Source of the DNA: an uncultured Bacillus sp.
Lineage (GTDB): Bacteria > Bacillota > Bacilli > Bacillales > DSM-1321
Length of the DNA stretch: 16,261 nucleotides
NCBI GenBank assembly: GCA_934215995.1
Contig: CAKQBC010000018.1
Coordinates: 1 to 16,261 of the forward strand
Direction: 5' to 3'
The notes beneath the pieces are model-generated. The model was not told the origin of the DNA, did no database searches, and saw nothing but the letters and a program-made list of their open reading frames with translations. Made by a program: the position numbers and the translations under genes. Within the stretch, counting starts at the first letter, position 1. Each line of letters starts with the position of its first letter. Below, piece by piece: positions 7,186 to 15,466 of the stretch.

Positions 7186-7980
7186 ATGAATAACCATGAA
7201 ATCGACTACAAGCTATACGGCGATGATATGCAATTCGTCGAGGTGGAGCTGGACCCGCAGGAAACGGTAATTGCTGAGGCGGGGAGCTTAATGATGATGG
7301 AGGATGGCATTTCAATGGAGACCATTTTTGGGGATGGCTCCAAAGAGGACGGCGGTTCAGGGCTGATGGGTAAACTGTTATCTGCCGGAAAACGGGTCAT
7401 CACCGGAGAAAGTCTGTTTATGACTGCCTTTACGAATACAGGGTCAGGGAAAAAGCGGGTATCCTTTGCTTCCCCGTATCCGGGCAAAATCGTTCCTTTG
7501 GATTTGAGTGAGTATAACGGGAAGATCATTTGCCAAAAAGATGCTTTTCTGGCGGCTGCAAAAGGGGTAAGTGTCGGAATCGAATTCCAGCGCAAGATAG
7601 GAGCGGGTTTCTTCGGAGGCGAGGGCTTCATTATGCAGAAGCTGGAAGGAGACGGAATGTCTTTCGTTCATGCGGGCGGCACAATCCACAAGAAAGAATT
7701 GTCCCCTGGGGAAGTTCTCCGCGTCGATACGGGGTGCCTCGTAGCGATGACGCGTGATGTCGACTACAACATAGAAATGGTTAAGGGTGTGAAAACTGCT
7801 TTGTTCGGAGGGGAAGGGTTATTCTTTGCAACTTTGCGGGGACCGGGGACTGTTTGGGTTCAATCGTTGCCATTCAGCCGATTGGCAAGCCGTGTCTTTG
7901 CGGCAGCTCCAGCCAAAGGCGGTTCAAGCGATGAAGGAAGCGTGACTGGGAAACTTTTTGATATGTTTGGAGGAAAATAA
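7186..7980 (+). CDS. AIM24 / TIGR00266 family protein
   Basis: This 264-aa protein resembles the TIGR00266/AIM24 family: a beta-rich, glycine-rich fold with repeated short strands. Signs are [19 protein letters not shown] near residues 29-47, an [20 protein letters not shown] strand pair, [20 protein letters not shown] and [20 protein letters not shown]. No catalytic motif or signal peptide is visible. The mitochondrial namesake AIM24 affects inner-membrane organisation; the bacterial role is not established. The start ATG is supported by AAGGGAG about 9 bases upstream. It has its own candidate promoter and terminator, so it is probably monocistronic. I do not remember it between ytzC and leuS in B. 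subtilis, so it may be a lineage-specific insertion at this spot. Confidence 0.8.
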   Translation: MNNHEIDYKLYGDDMQFVEVELDPQETVIAEAGSLMMMEDGISMETIFGDGSKEDGGSGLMGKLLSAGKRVITGESLFMTAFTNTGSGKKRVSFASPYPGKIVPLDLSEYNGKIICQKDAFLAAAKGVSVGIEFQRKIGAGFFGGEGFIMQKLEGDGMSFVHAGGTIHKKELSPGEVLRVDTGCLVAMTRDVDYNIEMVKGVKTALFGGEGLFFATLRGPGTVWVQSLPFSRLASRVFAAAPAKGGSSDEGSVTGKLFDMFGGK

Positions 7981-8037
7981 GAAGGTAAACATGGAATGGA
8001 GTTGAACCAGTGCGGTATGCGGCCGCCTGATTTTTTA

Positions 8038-8086
8038 AAATGAAAGAAGGGTGCTGTTTGCTGGTGCCGTTTCTTTCATTTTTTTG
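8038..8086 (+). terminator. Terminator after the AIM24-family gene
   Basis: AATGAAAGAA (8039-8048) pairs with TTCTTTCATT (8071-8080), and seven Ts run from within the stem end to 8085. The loop is long (22 bases) with partial internal pairing. Confidence 0.75.
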
Positions 8087-8161
8087 TTGCGTAACGGGAA
8101 AGTATGAATAGAATAAAGAAAATCGGGCTATATTAATGGTTACTTGCATTTTCCATTAAAA

Positions 8162-8190
8162 TTGACTAAAATAACATTAACCTTTATAGA
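8162..8190 (+). promoter_or_regulatory. Sigma-A promoter of leuS
   Basis: TTGACT (8162-8167) and TATAGA (8185-8190) are separated by exactly 17 bases. Transcription would start near 8197, at the left edge of the T-box leader. Confidence 0.8.
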
Positions 8191-8196
8191 AGGGCT

Positions 8197-8450
8197 ATGA
8201 AAAGGAGCAGTAGCATTCTAGGACCTCTTATCAGAGAGCTGGCGGCCGGTGAAAGCCAGCGGGGAAATGATGTGAACTCGCCTTTGAGCCGCAAGCGTGA
8301 ATGAACAGTAATGCTTGCCGTCTGATCGCGTTACAGATTTCAAGCGGGACGTATTTTTAAAAAGCGTCAACTAGGGTGGTACCGCGGGATGGTTACATAA
8401 ATAAGTTAATCCTCTCGTCCCTTTCATGGGATGAGGGGATTTTTTGCATT
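8197..8450 (+). promoter_or_regulatory. Leucine T-box riboswitch leader of leuS
   Basis: The leader has the expected parts in order. Stem I begins near 8201 and contains the conserved GAGAGCTGG and GGTGAAAGCCAGC segments. The specifier loop reads GTGAA-CTC-GCC, with the CUC leucine codon at 8277-8279. The conserved T-box AGGGTGGTACCGCG is at 8373-8386, followed by the competing terminator at 8409-8445. Uncharged tRNA-Leu(GAG) would pair at CUC and at the T-box bulge, stabilising the antiterminator so leuS is transcribed when leucine charging is low. The specifier matches the downstream leucyl-tRNA synthetase. Confidence 0.95.
8409..8446 (+). terminator. T-box-controlled terminator before leuS
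   Basis: AATCCTCTCGTCCC (8409-8422) pairs with GGGATGAGGGGATT (8428-8441), with two G-U pairs, followed by a T-run to 8445. Its 5' side overlaps the region that would form the antiterminator with the T-box sequence. Confidence 0.9.
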
Positions 8451-8557
8451 TCGGCCGCTAAACGGCCAGGTGATGATTTTTCCTTTCATGTCAATCTAGC
8501 TGAAGGATGAGGCATTACTGCAAACAATAGAAGAAGTTTAATTAGGAGGAAATGTCG

Positions 8558-10972
8558 ATGAGCTTCAATCATCAGGATATTGAAAAGAAGTGGCAGCATC
8601 ATTGGGAAGAAAATAAGACCTTTAAGACATCCGAGGAAAAAGGCAAAAACAAATTTTATGCGCTGGATATGTTCCCGTATCCATCAGGGGCAGGCCTGCA
8701 CGTAGGGCATCCGGAAGGATATACAGCAACAGATATCCTATCGCGCATGAAACGCATGCAAGGATACAATGTCCTGCATCCGATGGGCTGGGATGCATTC
8801 GGGCTTCCTGCTGAGCAATATGCCCTTGATACAGGGAATGACCCTGCTGAATTCACCGAAAAAAATATCAACACGTTCCGTCGTCAAATTAAATCTTTAG
8901 GTTTCTCTTACGATTGGGACCGTGAGATTAACACGACGGACCCGAATTATTATAAATGGACACAATGGATCTTCACCAAGCTGTATGAAAAAGGATTGGC
9001 ATATGTGGATGAAGTGGCGGTTAACTGGTGCCCTGCTTTAGGTACAGTATTGGCGAATGAAGAAGTCGTCGACGGCGTGAGCGAGCGCGGAGGCCATCCG
9101 GTGGAGCGCCGCCCGATGAGACAATGGGTGCTGCGCATCACAGCGTATGCAGACCGTTTGCTAGAAGACCTTGATGAATTGGATTGGCCTGAAAGCATTA
9201 AGGAAATGCAGCGCAACTGGATCGGCCGTTCTGAAGGCGCTGAAGTCCGCTTTGCAATTGAAGGGCATGAAGACACATTCGAGGTGTTCACTACACGTCC
9301 GGATACATTGTTCGGGGCGACTTATGCTGTTTTAGCTCCTGAGCATAGCCTTGTTGAACAAATCACAACACCGGAACAAAAAGAAGCCGTTGAAGCATAC
9401 ATTCAAAAGGTTACAAATAAAACAGACCTTGAGAGGACAGATTTAGCGAAGGAAAAAACAGGTGTCTTCACTGGCGCCTATGCGATCAATCCTGTCACTA
9501 ATGAAAAAATGCCGATCTGGATCGCCGATTATGTGTTGATGAGCTACGGATCTGGCGCAATCATGGCTGTCCCTGCCCATGATGAAAGAGATTACGAATT
9601 CGCAAAAGTGTTCGGCTTGCCGATCAAGGAAGTCGTAGCTGGCGGCAATATCGAAAAAGAAGCCTATACAGGCGACGGGGAACATGTGAACTCTGATTTC
9701 CTGAATGGCCTTGGCAAGTCAGAAGCGATGACAAAAATGATCGATTGGCTTGAAGAAAAAGGAATCGGCACGAAGAAAGTAACGTACCGTCTGCGCGACT
9801 GGCTGTTCAGCCGCCAGCGTTACTGGGGCGAGCCAATTCCGGTCATTCACTGGGAAGATGGCACAAGCTCAACAGTGCCTGTAGAGCAGCTGCCGCTGAC
9901 TCTTCCGAAAACGACAGAAATCCGTCCATCCGGAACAGGTGAATCCCCGCTTGCAAACATTGAAGAATGGGTGAATGTCACGGATGAAAATGGACGCAAA
10001 GGGCGTCGCGAAACTAACACGATGCCTCAGTGGGCAGGCAGCTGCTGGTACTTCCTTCGCTACATTGATCCGCATAACAATGAAGCATTGGCGGACCCTG
10101 AAAAATTAAAGGAATGGCTTCCGGTCGATATGTACATCGGCGGGGCAGAGCACGCTGTACTGCACTTGCTGTATGCTCGCTTCTGGCATAAATTCTTGTA
10201 CGATATCGGTGTAGTTCCGACGAAGGAGCCTTTCCAACGCTTGTACAACCAAGGAATGATCCTTGGCGAGAACAACGAAAAAATGAGTAAATCAAAAGGC
10301 AACGTAGTAAATCCGGACGAAATCGTCGAAAGCCATGGAGCGGATACACTTCGTCTTTACGAAATGTTCATGGGGCCTTTGGATGCTTCGATTGCATGGT
10401 CTACGAATGGCTTGGATGGTTCCCGCCGATTCCTGGACAGAATTTGGCGCTTGCTTGTTGAGGAGAATGGAGCATTCACTTCCAAGCTGGTGGATACGGA
10501 CGACAGCGGCAAACTAGAGAAAGTGTATCACCAAACAGTCAAAAAAGTGACAGAAGACTATGAGGGCATGCGCTTTAATACAGCGATCTCTCAATTAATG
10601 GTATTCATCAATGATGCTTACAAGGCAGAAGTCTTGCCGCGTCCTTACGTTGAAGGCTTTGTGAAGTTGCTTTCTCCGATTTGCCCGCATATTGCTGAAG
10701 AGCTTTGGAGCAAGCTTGGGCATGCAGAATCAATTGCTTATGCTGCTTGGCCTGCATACGATGAAGCGAAACTTGTTGATGATGAAGTGGAAATCGTCGT
10801 ACAGATCAACGGCAAGGTAAAAGCAAAACTGATGGTGCCTGCTGATGCGACACGCGAAAAAATGGAAGAAATAGCAATGGGATCGGACTCTGTCAAAGAA
10901 CAGATCGACGGAAAAACAATCCGCAAAGTGATTGCTGTTCCTGGAAAACTTGTAAATATTGTTGCTAACTGA
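8558..10972 (+). CDS. leuS: Leucyl-tRNA synthetase
   Basis: This 804-aa class I synthetase charges tRNA-Leu with leucine in the cytoplasm. The HIGH-type motif HVGH is at residues 48-51 and KMSKS at 575-579. Between them lies the CP1 editing domain, with the [12 protein letters not shown] segment that helps to hydrolyse mischarged t[16 protein letters not shown] stretch precedes the second catalytic half. The length equals that of the B. subtilis enzyme as I recall it. The start is ATG at 8558, because AGGAGG (8544-8549) is 8 bases upstream. The ATG at 8552 is only 2 bases from it and would add two residues. About 105 bases of leader separate the T-box terminator from the Shine-Dalgarno site. 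A hairpin follows the stop by 8 bases. Confidence 0.97.
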   Translation: MSFNHQDIEKKWQHHWEENKTFKTSEEKGKNKFYALDMFPYPSGAGLHVGHPEGYTATDILSRMKRMQGYNVLHPMGWDAFGLPAEQYALDTGNDPAEFTEKNINTFRRQIKSLGFSYDWDREINTTDPNYYKWTQWIFTKLYEKGLAYVDEVAVNWCPALGTVLANEEVVDGVSERGGHPVERRPMRQWVLRITAYADRLLEDLDELDWPESIKEMQRNWIGRSEGAEVRFAIEGHEDTFEVFTTRPDTLFGATYAVLAPEHSLVEQITTPEQKEAVEAYIQKVTNKTDLERTDLAKEKTGVFTGAYAINPVTNEKMPIWIADYVLMSYGSGAIMAVPAHDERDYEFAKVFGLPIKEVVAGGNIEKEAYTGDGEHVNSDFLNGLGKSEAMTKMIDWLEEKGIGTKKVTYRLRDWLFSRQRYWGEPIPVIHWEDGTSSTVPVEQLPLTLPKTTEIRPSGTGESPLANIEEWVNVTDENGRKGRRETNTMPQWAGSCWYFLRYIDPHNNEALADPEKLKEWLPVDMYIGGAEHAVLHLLYARFWHKFLYDIGVVPTKEPFQRLYNQGMILGENNEKMSKSKGNVVNPDEIVESHGADTLRLYEMFMGPLDASIAWSTNGLDGSRRFLDRIWRLLVEENGAFTSKLVDTDDSGKLEKVYHQTVKKVTEDYEGMRFNTAISQLMVFINDAYKAEVLPRPYVEGFVKLLSPICPHIAEELWSKLGHAESIAYAAWPAYDEAKLVDDEVEIVVQINGKVKAKLMVPADATREKMEEIAMGSDSVKEQIDGKTIRKVIAVPGKLVNIVAN

Positions 10973-10980
10973 TGATTTGA

Positions 10981-11004
10981 CGGCTGCCTGCTTGGCAGCC
11001 GTTT
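10981..11004 (+). other. leuS 3' hairpin, proximal copy, lacking a T-run
   Basis: CGGCTGCC (10981-10988) and GGCAGCCG (10994-11001) form a perfect 8-bp stem with loop TGCTT, 8 bases after the leuS stop. Only TTT follows, then CAGA of the repeat. The bases 10985-11004 recur exactly at 11198-11217. Confidence 0.75.
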
Positions 11005-11140
11005 CAGATTGTTGACAAACGCTCGCATTCTTCGTTGCTTGCCCGGCTCATCCGCTCATGAGGTGAACAGGATGTTTATCACGTAAGCGTTGTCGCAGGT
11101 CCGCGCGCCTCGACTGCCAAACGTTTTCAATCAGTCTGAA
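11005..11140 (+). repeat. Dispersed intergenic repeat, copy B
   Basis: It shares left end, core and right-end blocks with 1466-1580. Its own ends are imperfect inverted repeats: CAGATTGTTGACAAACG at the left against CAGACTGATTGAAAACG read from the right end on the minus strand (about 13 of 17). The RNA or DNA could therefore fold into one long cruciform or hairpin. No reading frame looks coding. The text resembles short intergenic repeats I have seen in Bacillaceae genomes, but that is from memory and unchecked. Confidence 0.6.
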
Positions 11141-11193
11141 ACAATGCAATGATAAAGGTAATGCTTAAAACTATATTTGACTAAACACTGAAA

Positions 11194-11220
11194 TGGTTGC
11201 CTGCTTGGCAGCCGTTTTTT
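11194..11220 (+). terminator. leuS terminator, distal copy with T-run
   Basis: GGTTGCC (11195-11201) pairs with GGCAGCC (11207-11213) around TGCTT, with one G-U pair, followed by T6. It repeats the proximal hairpin 213 bases earlier and is the one with the form of a functional intrinsic terminator. Confidence 0.8.
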
Positions 11221-11440
11221 GTTTTCAGCAAAAGGTTCTGCCAGCTATTCAATGTGAAAATAACGAAATATAGAAGGGATTGAGCAAAGTAACGTATGAA
11301 TGCGAGCCTGCCAATGGAGCCTGCCCGCAGCATATTGCGCCAGTTGTTTAAAATTCCCATGGATAAGGCATTTTACTATTAAGTGAGCGGGCTTGGAAGG
11401 TATACTGTATGAAGCCATAACAGAGAAGGAGTGTTTGGGA
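11221..11440. other. Non-coding gap between the leuS terminator and ytwF
   Basis: No gene is supported in these 220 bases. A 28-codon plus-strand frame (11296-11382) lacks a ribosome binding site, and minus-strand frames run antisense into ytwF. TATACT at 11401-11406 could be a -10 box for ytwF, 35 bases before its start, but no matching -35 box is seen. Confidence 0.5.
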
Positions 11441-11746
11441 ATGAGTGAAATACCTACAGTCACACCGCAGGAAGTCAAAGAAAAGCTCGAAAGCGGGGAG
11501 CCATTGTATATCATCGATGTCAGGGAAGATTTCGAGGTGGCAAACGGTATGATTCCGGGAGCTGTCCATATGCCTATGAATACGGTGCCGAATCATCTGG
11601 GGACATTTGCGGCTGAAAATCCGTATATCATTGTTTGTGCCGCGGGTGTAAGAAGTGAGCAGGTTGCTGCATACCTCGGAGCCAATAACATCGAGGCATA
11701 CAGCATGGAGGGCGGCATGTACGCCTGGACTGGGGAAGTTGAATAA
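11441..11746 (+). CDS. ytwF: Single-domain rhodanese-like sulfurtransferase (YtwF)
   Basis: This 101-aa single rhodanese domain carries the catalytic cysteine at residue 66 in the active-site loop CAAGVRS (66-72). It also has the conserved IIDVREDFEVANGMIPGAVHMP stretch near residues 24-45. Such proteins move sulfane sulfur as a persulfide on the loop cysteine; the physiological acceptor is unknown. The ATG at 11441 is chosen because AGAAGGAG (11424-11431) is 9 bases upstream. An in-frame TTG at 11393 would add 16 residues without a ribosome binding site. The gene lies downstream of leuS as in Bacillus and ends at its own strong terminator. It is cytoplasmic, with no signal peptide. Confidence 0.9.
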   Translation: MSEIPTVTPQEVKEKLESGEPLYIIDVREDFEVANGMIPGAVHMPMNTVPNHLGTFAAENPYIIVCAAGVRSEQVAAYLGANNIEAYSMEGGMYAWTGEVE

Positions 11747-11788
11747 AAACAATACGCGGGGAGCATTATCCCCGCGTATTGTTTTTTT
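11746..11788 (+). terminator. Terminator after ytwF
   Basis: A 17-bp perfect stem, AAAACAATACGCGGGGA (11746-11762) with TCCCCGCGTATTGTTTT (11769-11785), is followed by further Ts. It starts at the last base of the stop codon and would also work on the minus strand. Confidence 0.9.
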
Positions 11789-11867
11789 ACTGGCAGCCCA
11801 TCCATAAATACAATTTTTCTGTTCGCCAAATTTTTGAAGCATCAATCATACACCCGGTTATTTGAAT

Positions 11868-11876
11868 TGGTATAAT
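11868..11876 (+). promoter_or_regulatory. Extended -10 promoter candidate for the cse60-type gene
   Basis: TGG-TATAAT is a perfect extended -10 box, 51 bases before the ATG. A weaker sigma-E-like pair, GCCAAATT (11825-11832) and CATACACC (11847-11854) with 14 bases between, lies just upstream. It would fit mother-cell expression, but matches only loosely. Confidence 0.45.
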
Positions 11877-11926
11877 TTTCTGTTTTTCTGGGAAGGCTTA
11901 GAAAAAAGCCGGAAGGGGAGAGCGAC

Positions 11927-12106
11927 ATGATCAAAGTGAAAATGTTTGATTATGAGCATGAGAAGGATCTGGAGAAGGAAATGAACCATTTCCTGACGAG
12001 ACTAGGGGAAGATAAACTCATCGACATCAAATACAATGTCGCAGCGATTGAAGAGGATAATGAACAAATTTATTGCTTTTCTGCAATGATTGTTTACAGA
12101 AAGTGA
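11927..12106 (+). CDS. cse60: Sporulation protein Cse60-type, 59 aa
   Basis: The frame from ATG at 11927 to TGA at 12104-12106 encodes 59 residues starting MIKVKMFDYEHEKDLEKEMN and ending CFSAMIVYRK. The pattern of an N-terminal strand, an acidic helix, an IDIKYNVAA strand and a C-terminal YCFSAMIVY strand matches the small Cse60 family of Bacillus, described as sigma-E-controlled sporulation proteins of unknown mechanism. AAGGGGAG about 9 bases upstream supports the start. It is a single gene between the ytwF terminator and its own terminator, whose stem begins at the base after the stop. Confidence 0.8.
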   Translation: MIKVKMFDYEHEKDLEKEMNHFLTRLGEDKLIDIKYNVAAIEEDNEQIYCFSAMIVYRK

Positions 12107-12137
12107 AAATCCGCCACATAATGGGCGGATTTTTTTC
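12107..12137. terminator. Terminator between cse60 and ytfP
   Basis: AAATCCGCC (12107-12115) pairs with GGCGGATTT (12124-12132), followed by Ts to 12136. It starts at the base after the cse60 stop. With A-rich sequence on the other flank it may serve the convergent flavoprotein gene too. Confidence 0.85.
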
Positions 12138-12174
12138 AGTCCTGTTGCTTACAGTTTCACTTTTTCCTTCGAAT

Positions 12175-13449
12175 CTAGTTCTGCCTGCTTCGGGCATAGG
12201 CAGCGGCATTGACTCCTGCCAACCGTCCGGTTACGAGAGCAGATGTGATATTATAGCCGCCCGTGTATCCGTGTATATCAAGTATTTCTCCGCAGAAATA
12301 CAGTCCTTCCATAAGTTTGGAGCCCATTTCCTTCGGCTGGATTTCCTTGACTGAAACACCTCCGCCGGTCACGAAAGCTTTCTCAAGCGGCAAAGTGCCA
12401 TTTACTGTGAACCGGAAGCTTTTGCACAAGGAGACAAAACGCCTCAGCTTTTCGTTCGAAAGGGTGCTCCCTTGAATGTCGTCTTCAATTGCGGCCTGTT
12501 CAAGAAGGAAGTGAAGGTACCGTTCGGGAAGGAGCCCTTTGAATATATTCTTAATTGTTTTTTTGCTTTCTTCTTTAACCAGGCTATTCAACTTTTGGAA
12601 AAGTTCTTCCTGATTCAGTTCTGGCATTGAATCGATTTGCATTTCCACTCTGTCGAGTTTCCATTTTTTCTGCGCCTTCACGACAAATTGGCTGCACCTC
12701 AGTACGGCAGGGCCGCTAATGCCGAAATGGGTAAACAGCATGTCCATCTTATGGGATATCAGCGTTTTGCCTTTCGGGTTCAAGACACTGAGTTCGACAT
12801 CGCGAAGCGCCAGCCCTTGGAGTGTTTTCTTCTTGATGAAAGCCTCATCTGACGTTAGGGGCACCTCTGTAGGATAGAGATCTGTAATCGTATGCCCCGC
12901 TTTTTTTGCCCAGGCATAGCCATCGCCTGTCGAACCGGTTTGAGGCACGGATTTTCCTCCGGCCGCCAGTATGACAGCATCGCATGTATATTCCTGGCCG
13001 TTTTGCAAGACAACGCCTGATACCTTTCCGTCTTCGTAATTGACCGTTTTGACAGGGGTATTCAGGAATACTTTCACTTTGTGCCTATCCAGCTGGTCCA
13101 GCATGGCATTGACCACATCTGCTGAGGAATTAGATGCCGGAAACATGCGGCCGTGGTCTTCTTCCTTCAGCTTCACACCGAGCCTTTCGAAGAAGGCAAT
13201 AATGTCCTTATTGTTGAATACTGAAAAAGCACTATATAAAAAACGCCCGTTTCCCGGAATATGCCGAATGATCTCATCGACCGGCAAATTGTTCGTTACG
13301 TTGCACCGTCCGCCGCCGGAGATGGCAAGCTTTCTGCCGAGCTTATCCCCTTTTTCGACCAGCAGCACTTTCGCTCCTTTTTCACCTGCCGCGATTGCGG
13401 CCATTAACCCTGATGGGCCGCCTCCGATTACAATTACATCATATTTCAT
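12175..13449 (-). CDS. ytfP: NAD(P)/FAD-dependent oxidoreductase, HI0933/BaiN family (YtfP)
   Basis: This 424-aa flavoprotein starts with a Rossmann dinucleotide-binding motif: GGGPSG at residues 9-14 and acidic Glu32 at the end of the second strand. This is followed by the family signature [16 protein letters not shown] at 38-53. The C-terminus has the expected second FAD contact ([18 protein letters not shown], then ALVTGRLAG). HI0933-family proteins are widespread, and their substrates are mostly unknown; one branch (BaiN) reduces bile acids. The ATG at 13449 is preceded only by a weak GGTGA 5 bases away. The gene is convergent with cse60 and divergent from ytgP. Confidence 0.88.
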   Translation of the reverse strand: MKYDVIVIGGGPSGLMAAIAAGEKGAKVLLVEKGDKLGRKLAISGGGRCNVTNNLPVDEIIRHIPGNGRFLYSAFSVFNNKDIIAFFERLGVKLKEEDHGRMFPASNSSADVVNAMLDQLDRHKVKVFLNTPVKTVNYEDGKVSGVVLQNGQEYTCDAVILAAGGKSVPQTGSTGDGYAWAKKAGHTITDLYPTEVPLTSDEAFIKKKTLQGLALRDVELSVLNPKGKTLISHKMDMLFTHFGISGPAVLRCSQFVVKAQKKWKLDRVEMQIDSMPELNQEELFQKLNSLVKEESKKTIKNIFKGLLPERYLHFLLEQAAIEDDIQGSTLSNEKLRRFVSLCKSFRFTVNGTLPLEKAFVTGGGVSVKEIQPKEMGSKLMEGLYFCGEILDIHGYTGGYNITSALVTGRLAGVNAAAYARSRQN

Positions 13450-13782
13450 AAAGTCACCAACTACGTTTTGAATTTTTTGGTCTTTTTTGTTTGCCCAGTC
13501 TATTTACCGAACAAGATTAGTGCCAGACAGGCATTTTATTTCCTGGAGGTTTTCTGGGATTCTTCTGCCTGTCCCTGTATACCGCAAGAGCCAGGCTTTT
13601 ATTCATTTATTATAGTCGAAAATGGAGTTTAATAAAAATAGTTGATAGAATAAGTACATTCCGTATTTTTAGGGAGCTACCGAAAAATACGGGTGAAAAA
13701 TACATATAATGTTTTGGGCATGATATATGGTAAGATTAATAACGTGTGATTTATATAAAGGCTCATCGTAGGAAGGGATTAT
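13450..13782. other. 333-bp divergent intergenic region between ytfP and ytgP
   Basis: No coding frame is supported. It holds an 8-bp inverted repeat, GACAGGCA (13526-13533) and TGCCTGTC (13566-13573). It also has an AT-rich promoter-like part with TTGATA (13642-13647) and TATTTT (13664-13669, 16-base spacing), and TATAAT at 13705-13710. The AAAAATAC repeat cluster is listed separately. Which box drives ytgP cannot be decided by eye. Confidence 0.5.
13661..13703. promoter_or_regulatory. Inverted repeat plus third copy of AAAAATAC upstream of ytgP
   Basis: CCGTATTTTT (13661-13670) and AAAAATACGG (13683-13692) are exact reverse complements with a 12-base spacer. A further GAAAAATAC at 13695-13703 repeats the one at 13682-13690 in direct orientation, 13 bases on. 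The cluster overlaps possible promoter boxes and looks like an operator, though a weak RNA hairpin is also possible. Confidence 0.45.
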
Positions 13783-15390
13783 ATGTCATCTAAATTGTTG
13801 AAAGGCACCTTCATCCTGACTTTTGGGATGGTGCTGTCAAAGGTTCTTGGATTATTTTATGTTATTCCATTCAATGCAATTGTAGGATACGAAGGCGTAT
13901 CCCTGTATCAATATTCATACGTTGCCTATTCGATATTCATCAGCCTGGCGACCGGCGGCATGCCGCTTGCTGTTTCTAAATTTGTTTCTAAATACAATGC
14001 CATGGGTGAATATGCTGTCGGGCAAAGATTGTTCAAAGCGAGCATTAAGCTGATGCTTGTCACCGGATTTCTGGCGTTCCTTGCATTTTGGATATTTGCG
14101 CCGACACTTGCTGGAATGATGACTGATGGCCAGGGGATTGCCGTTGAAGACATTGTCACTGTCATGAGGGCCGTCAGCTTTGCGCTGATACTCGTGCCGG
14201 CTATGTCGATGATCAGGGGCTATTTCCAAGGGAATGAATATATGACGCCGAGCTCGGTGTCAATGGTAGTCGAGCAGCTTGTCCGTATTGTCGTCCTGCT
14301 GGGCGGTGCCATGGTGGTCATGTTCGTCCTTGACGGTGATATCGTCAAGGCTGTAAGCGTTTCTACCTTTGCTGCGTTTGTGGGTGCCGGCGGCGGTCTG
14401 TTCGTGCTGTTCTATTACTGGAAGAAGCAGAGGGAGCTCTTCAAAAGCCAAATGCTTCAGGATAAAGGCACAGTCAACATATCATTGCCTGCCATGTACA
14501 AGGAAATCATCCTTTATTCGATTCCATTCATATTTGTCGGGATTGCCATGTCGCTGTTCCAGCTCGTTGACCAGCTGACATTCAAAAATGCCATGACAGA
14601 GATTGGGCTGGGAGGAAAGTATGCAGATACGGCTATCGCCATCCTGAACGTATACGCCCAAAAGCTCGTCATTATCCCAATGACATTGGCAACAGGTTTT
14701 TCGATGGCAATTGTGCCGTCCATCACAAAAGCGTTTGTGGAAGACAAGCCTTCTGTCTACAAACAGCAGCTTGACCAGTCTTTCCAAGTGCTGATATTCC
14801 TGACACTTCCTGCAGTAGTCGGGATGTCATTGCTTGCTGAACCGATCTATACGGTGTTCTATGGCTATAATGAACTAGGGGTTGAAGTGCTCCAGCTCTA
14901 TGCTCCGACTGCAATCCTGTTTGCATTCTTTTCTGTTACGGCAGCGGTGCTGCAGGGAATCAATCAGCAAAAATATACTGTATTGAGCCTGCTTGTCGGC
15001 ATATTGGTGAAGCTGACATTGAATATTCCATTCATCAAATTGTTTGCGACAGCCGGTTCAGTGTTAGCAACGACAATCGGTTATCTCGTCGCCACTTTGA
15101 TCAATTTCTATGTAATCCATCATTTTACTGGATATAAGTATAATTTAGTCATTAAAAGAACAGTGCTTATGGGAATCTTTACGGGCCTGATGGCGCTTGG
15201 TGTATGGGGATTAACAAGCCTTGCCGGATTGTTCCTTGATCCGACAGCAAGAATGCAGGCAATCTTCATCATCATAATCGGCGTGGTCCCTGGCATCCTG
15301 ATATACTTTGCCTTGGCACTGAAATCAAAACTTGCCCACAGGCTGTTCGGATCAAAAGTAGACCGGCTGAAAGAAAAATTAGGATTGTGA
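13783..15390 (+). CDS. ytgP: MurJ-type lipid II flippase (YtgP, polysaccharide biosynthesis family)
   Basis: This 535-aa polytopic membrane protein is of the MATE/MOP superfamily, with about 14 hydrophobic segments. The N-terminus KGTFILTFGMVLSKVLGLFY and the following VGYEGVSLYQYSYVAYSIF are typical of YtgP/SpoVB proteins. A hydrophilic loop near residues 205-230 (YWKKQRELFKSQML) links the halves. B. subtilis YtgP was identified as MurJ, which flips lipid II for cell-wall synthesis. The SpoVB paralogue is an alternative, but the neighbouring ytzG and ytfP favour YtgP. The ATG at 13783 has GGAAGGG at 13771-13777, 5 bases upstream. A hairpin separates it from ytzG, 76 bases downstream. Confidence 0.88.
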   Translation: MSSKLLKGTFILTFGMVLSKVLGLFYVIPFNAIVGYEGVSLYQYSYVAYSIFISLATGGMPLAVSKFVSKYNAMGEYAVGQRLFKASIKLMLVTGFLAFLAFWIFAPTLAGMMTDGQGIAVEDIVTVMRAVSFALILVPAMSMIRGYFQGNEYMTPSSVSMVVEQLVRIVVLLGGAMVVMFVLDGDIVKAVSVSTFAAFVGAGGGLFVLFYYWKKQRELFKSQMLQDKGTVNISLPAMYKEIILYSIPFIFVGIAMSLFQLVDQLTFKNAMTEIGLGGKYADTAIAILNVYAQKLVIIPMTLATGFSMAIVPSITKAFVEDKPSVYKQQLDQSFQVLIFLTLPAVVGMSLLAEPIYTVFYGYNELGVEVLQLYAPTAILFAFFSVTAAVLQGINQQKYTVLSLLVGILVKLTLNIPFIKLFATAGSVLATTIGYLVATLINFYVIHHFTGYKYNLVIKRTVLMGIFTGLMALGVWGLTSLAGLFLDPTARMQAIFIIIIGVVPGILIYFALALKSKLAHRLFGSKVDRLKEKLGL

Positions 15391-15392
15391 TC

Positions 15393-15435
15393 GATAAGAA
15401 ACCTTGCCTGAAGATGAAGGCAGGGTTTTCTTATC
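15393..15435 (+). terminator. Hairpin between ytgP and ytzG
   Basis: GATAAGAAACCTTGCCT (15393-15409) pairs almost fully with AGGCAGGGTTTTCTTATC (15418-15435), leaving mismatches at the centre. The T-rich stretch is part of the stem, so termination may be partial and allow read-through into ytzG, whose start is 32 bases on. Confidence 0.6.
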
Positions 15436-15466
15436 CATAACTCTCCCGAGAGGAAGAAGAGACAAA

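Noticed and set aside
8454-8468. Small GGCCG/CGGCC hairpin after the T-box terminator taken as a second terminator
   Set aside because: The stem is only 5 bp and no T-run follows directly.
11296-11382. 28-codon plus-strand frame before ytwF with protein-like composition
   Set aside because: The nearest Shine-Dalgarno-like sequence is about 16 bases upstream, there is no known match, and its length is within chance.
11348-11845. 165-codon minus-strand frame across ytwF
   Set aside because: It is fully antisense to the well-supported rhodanese gene and its terminator, and has no start signal.
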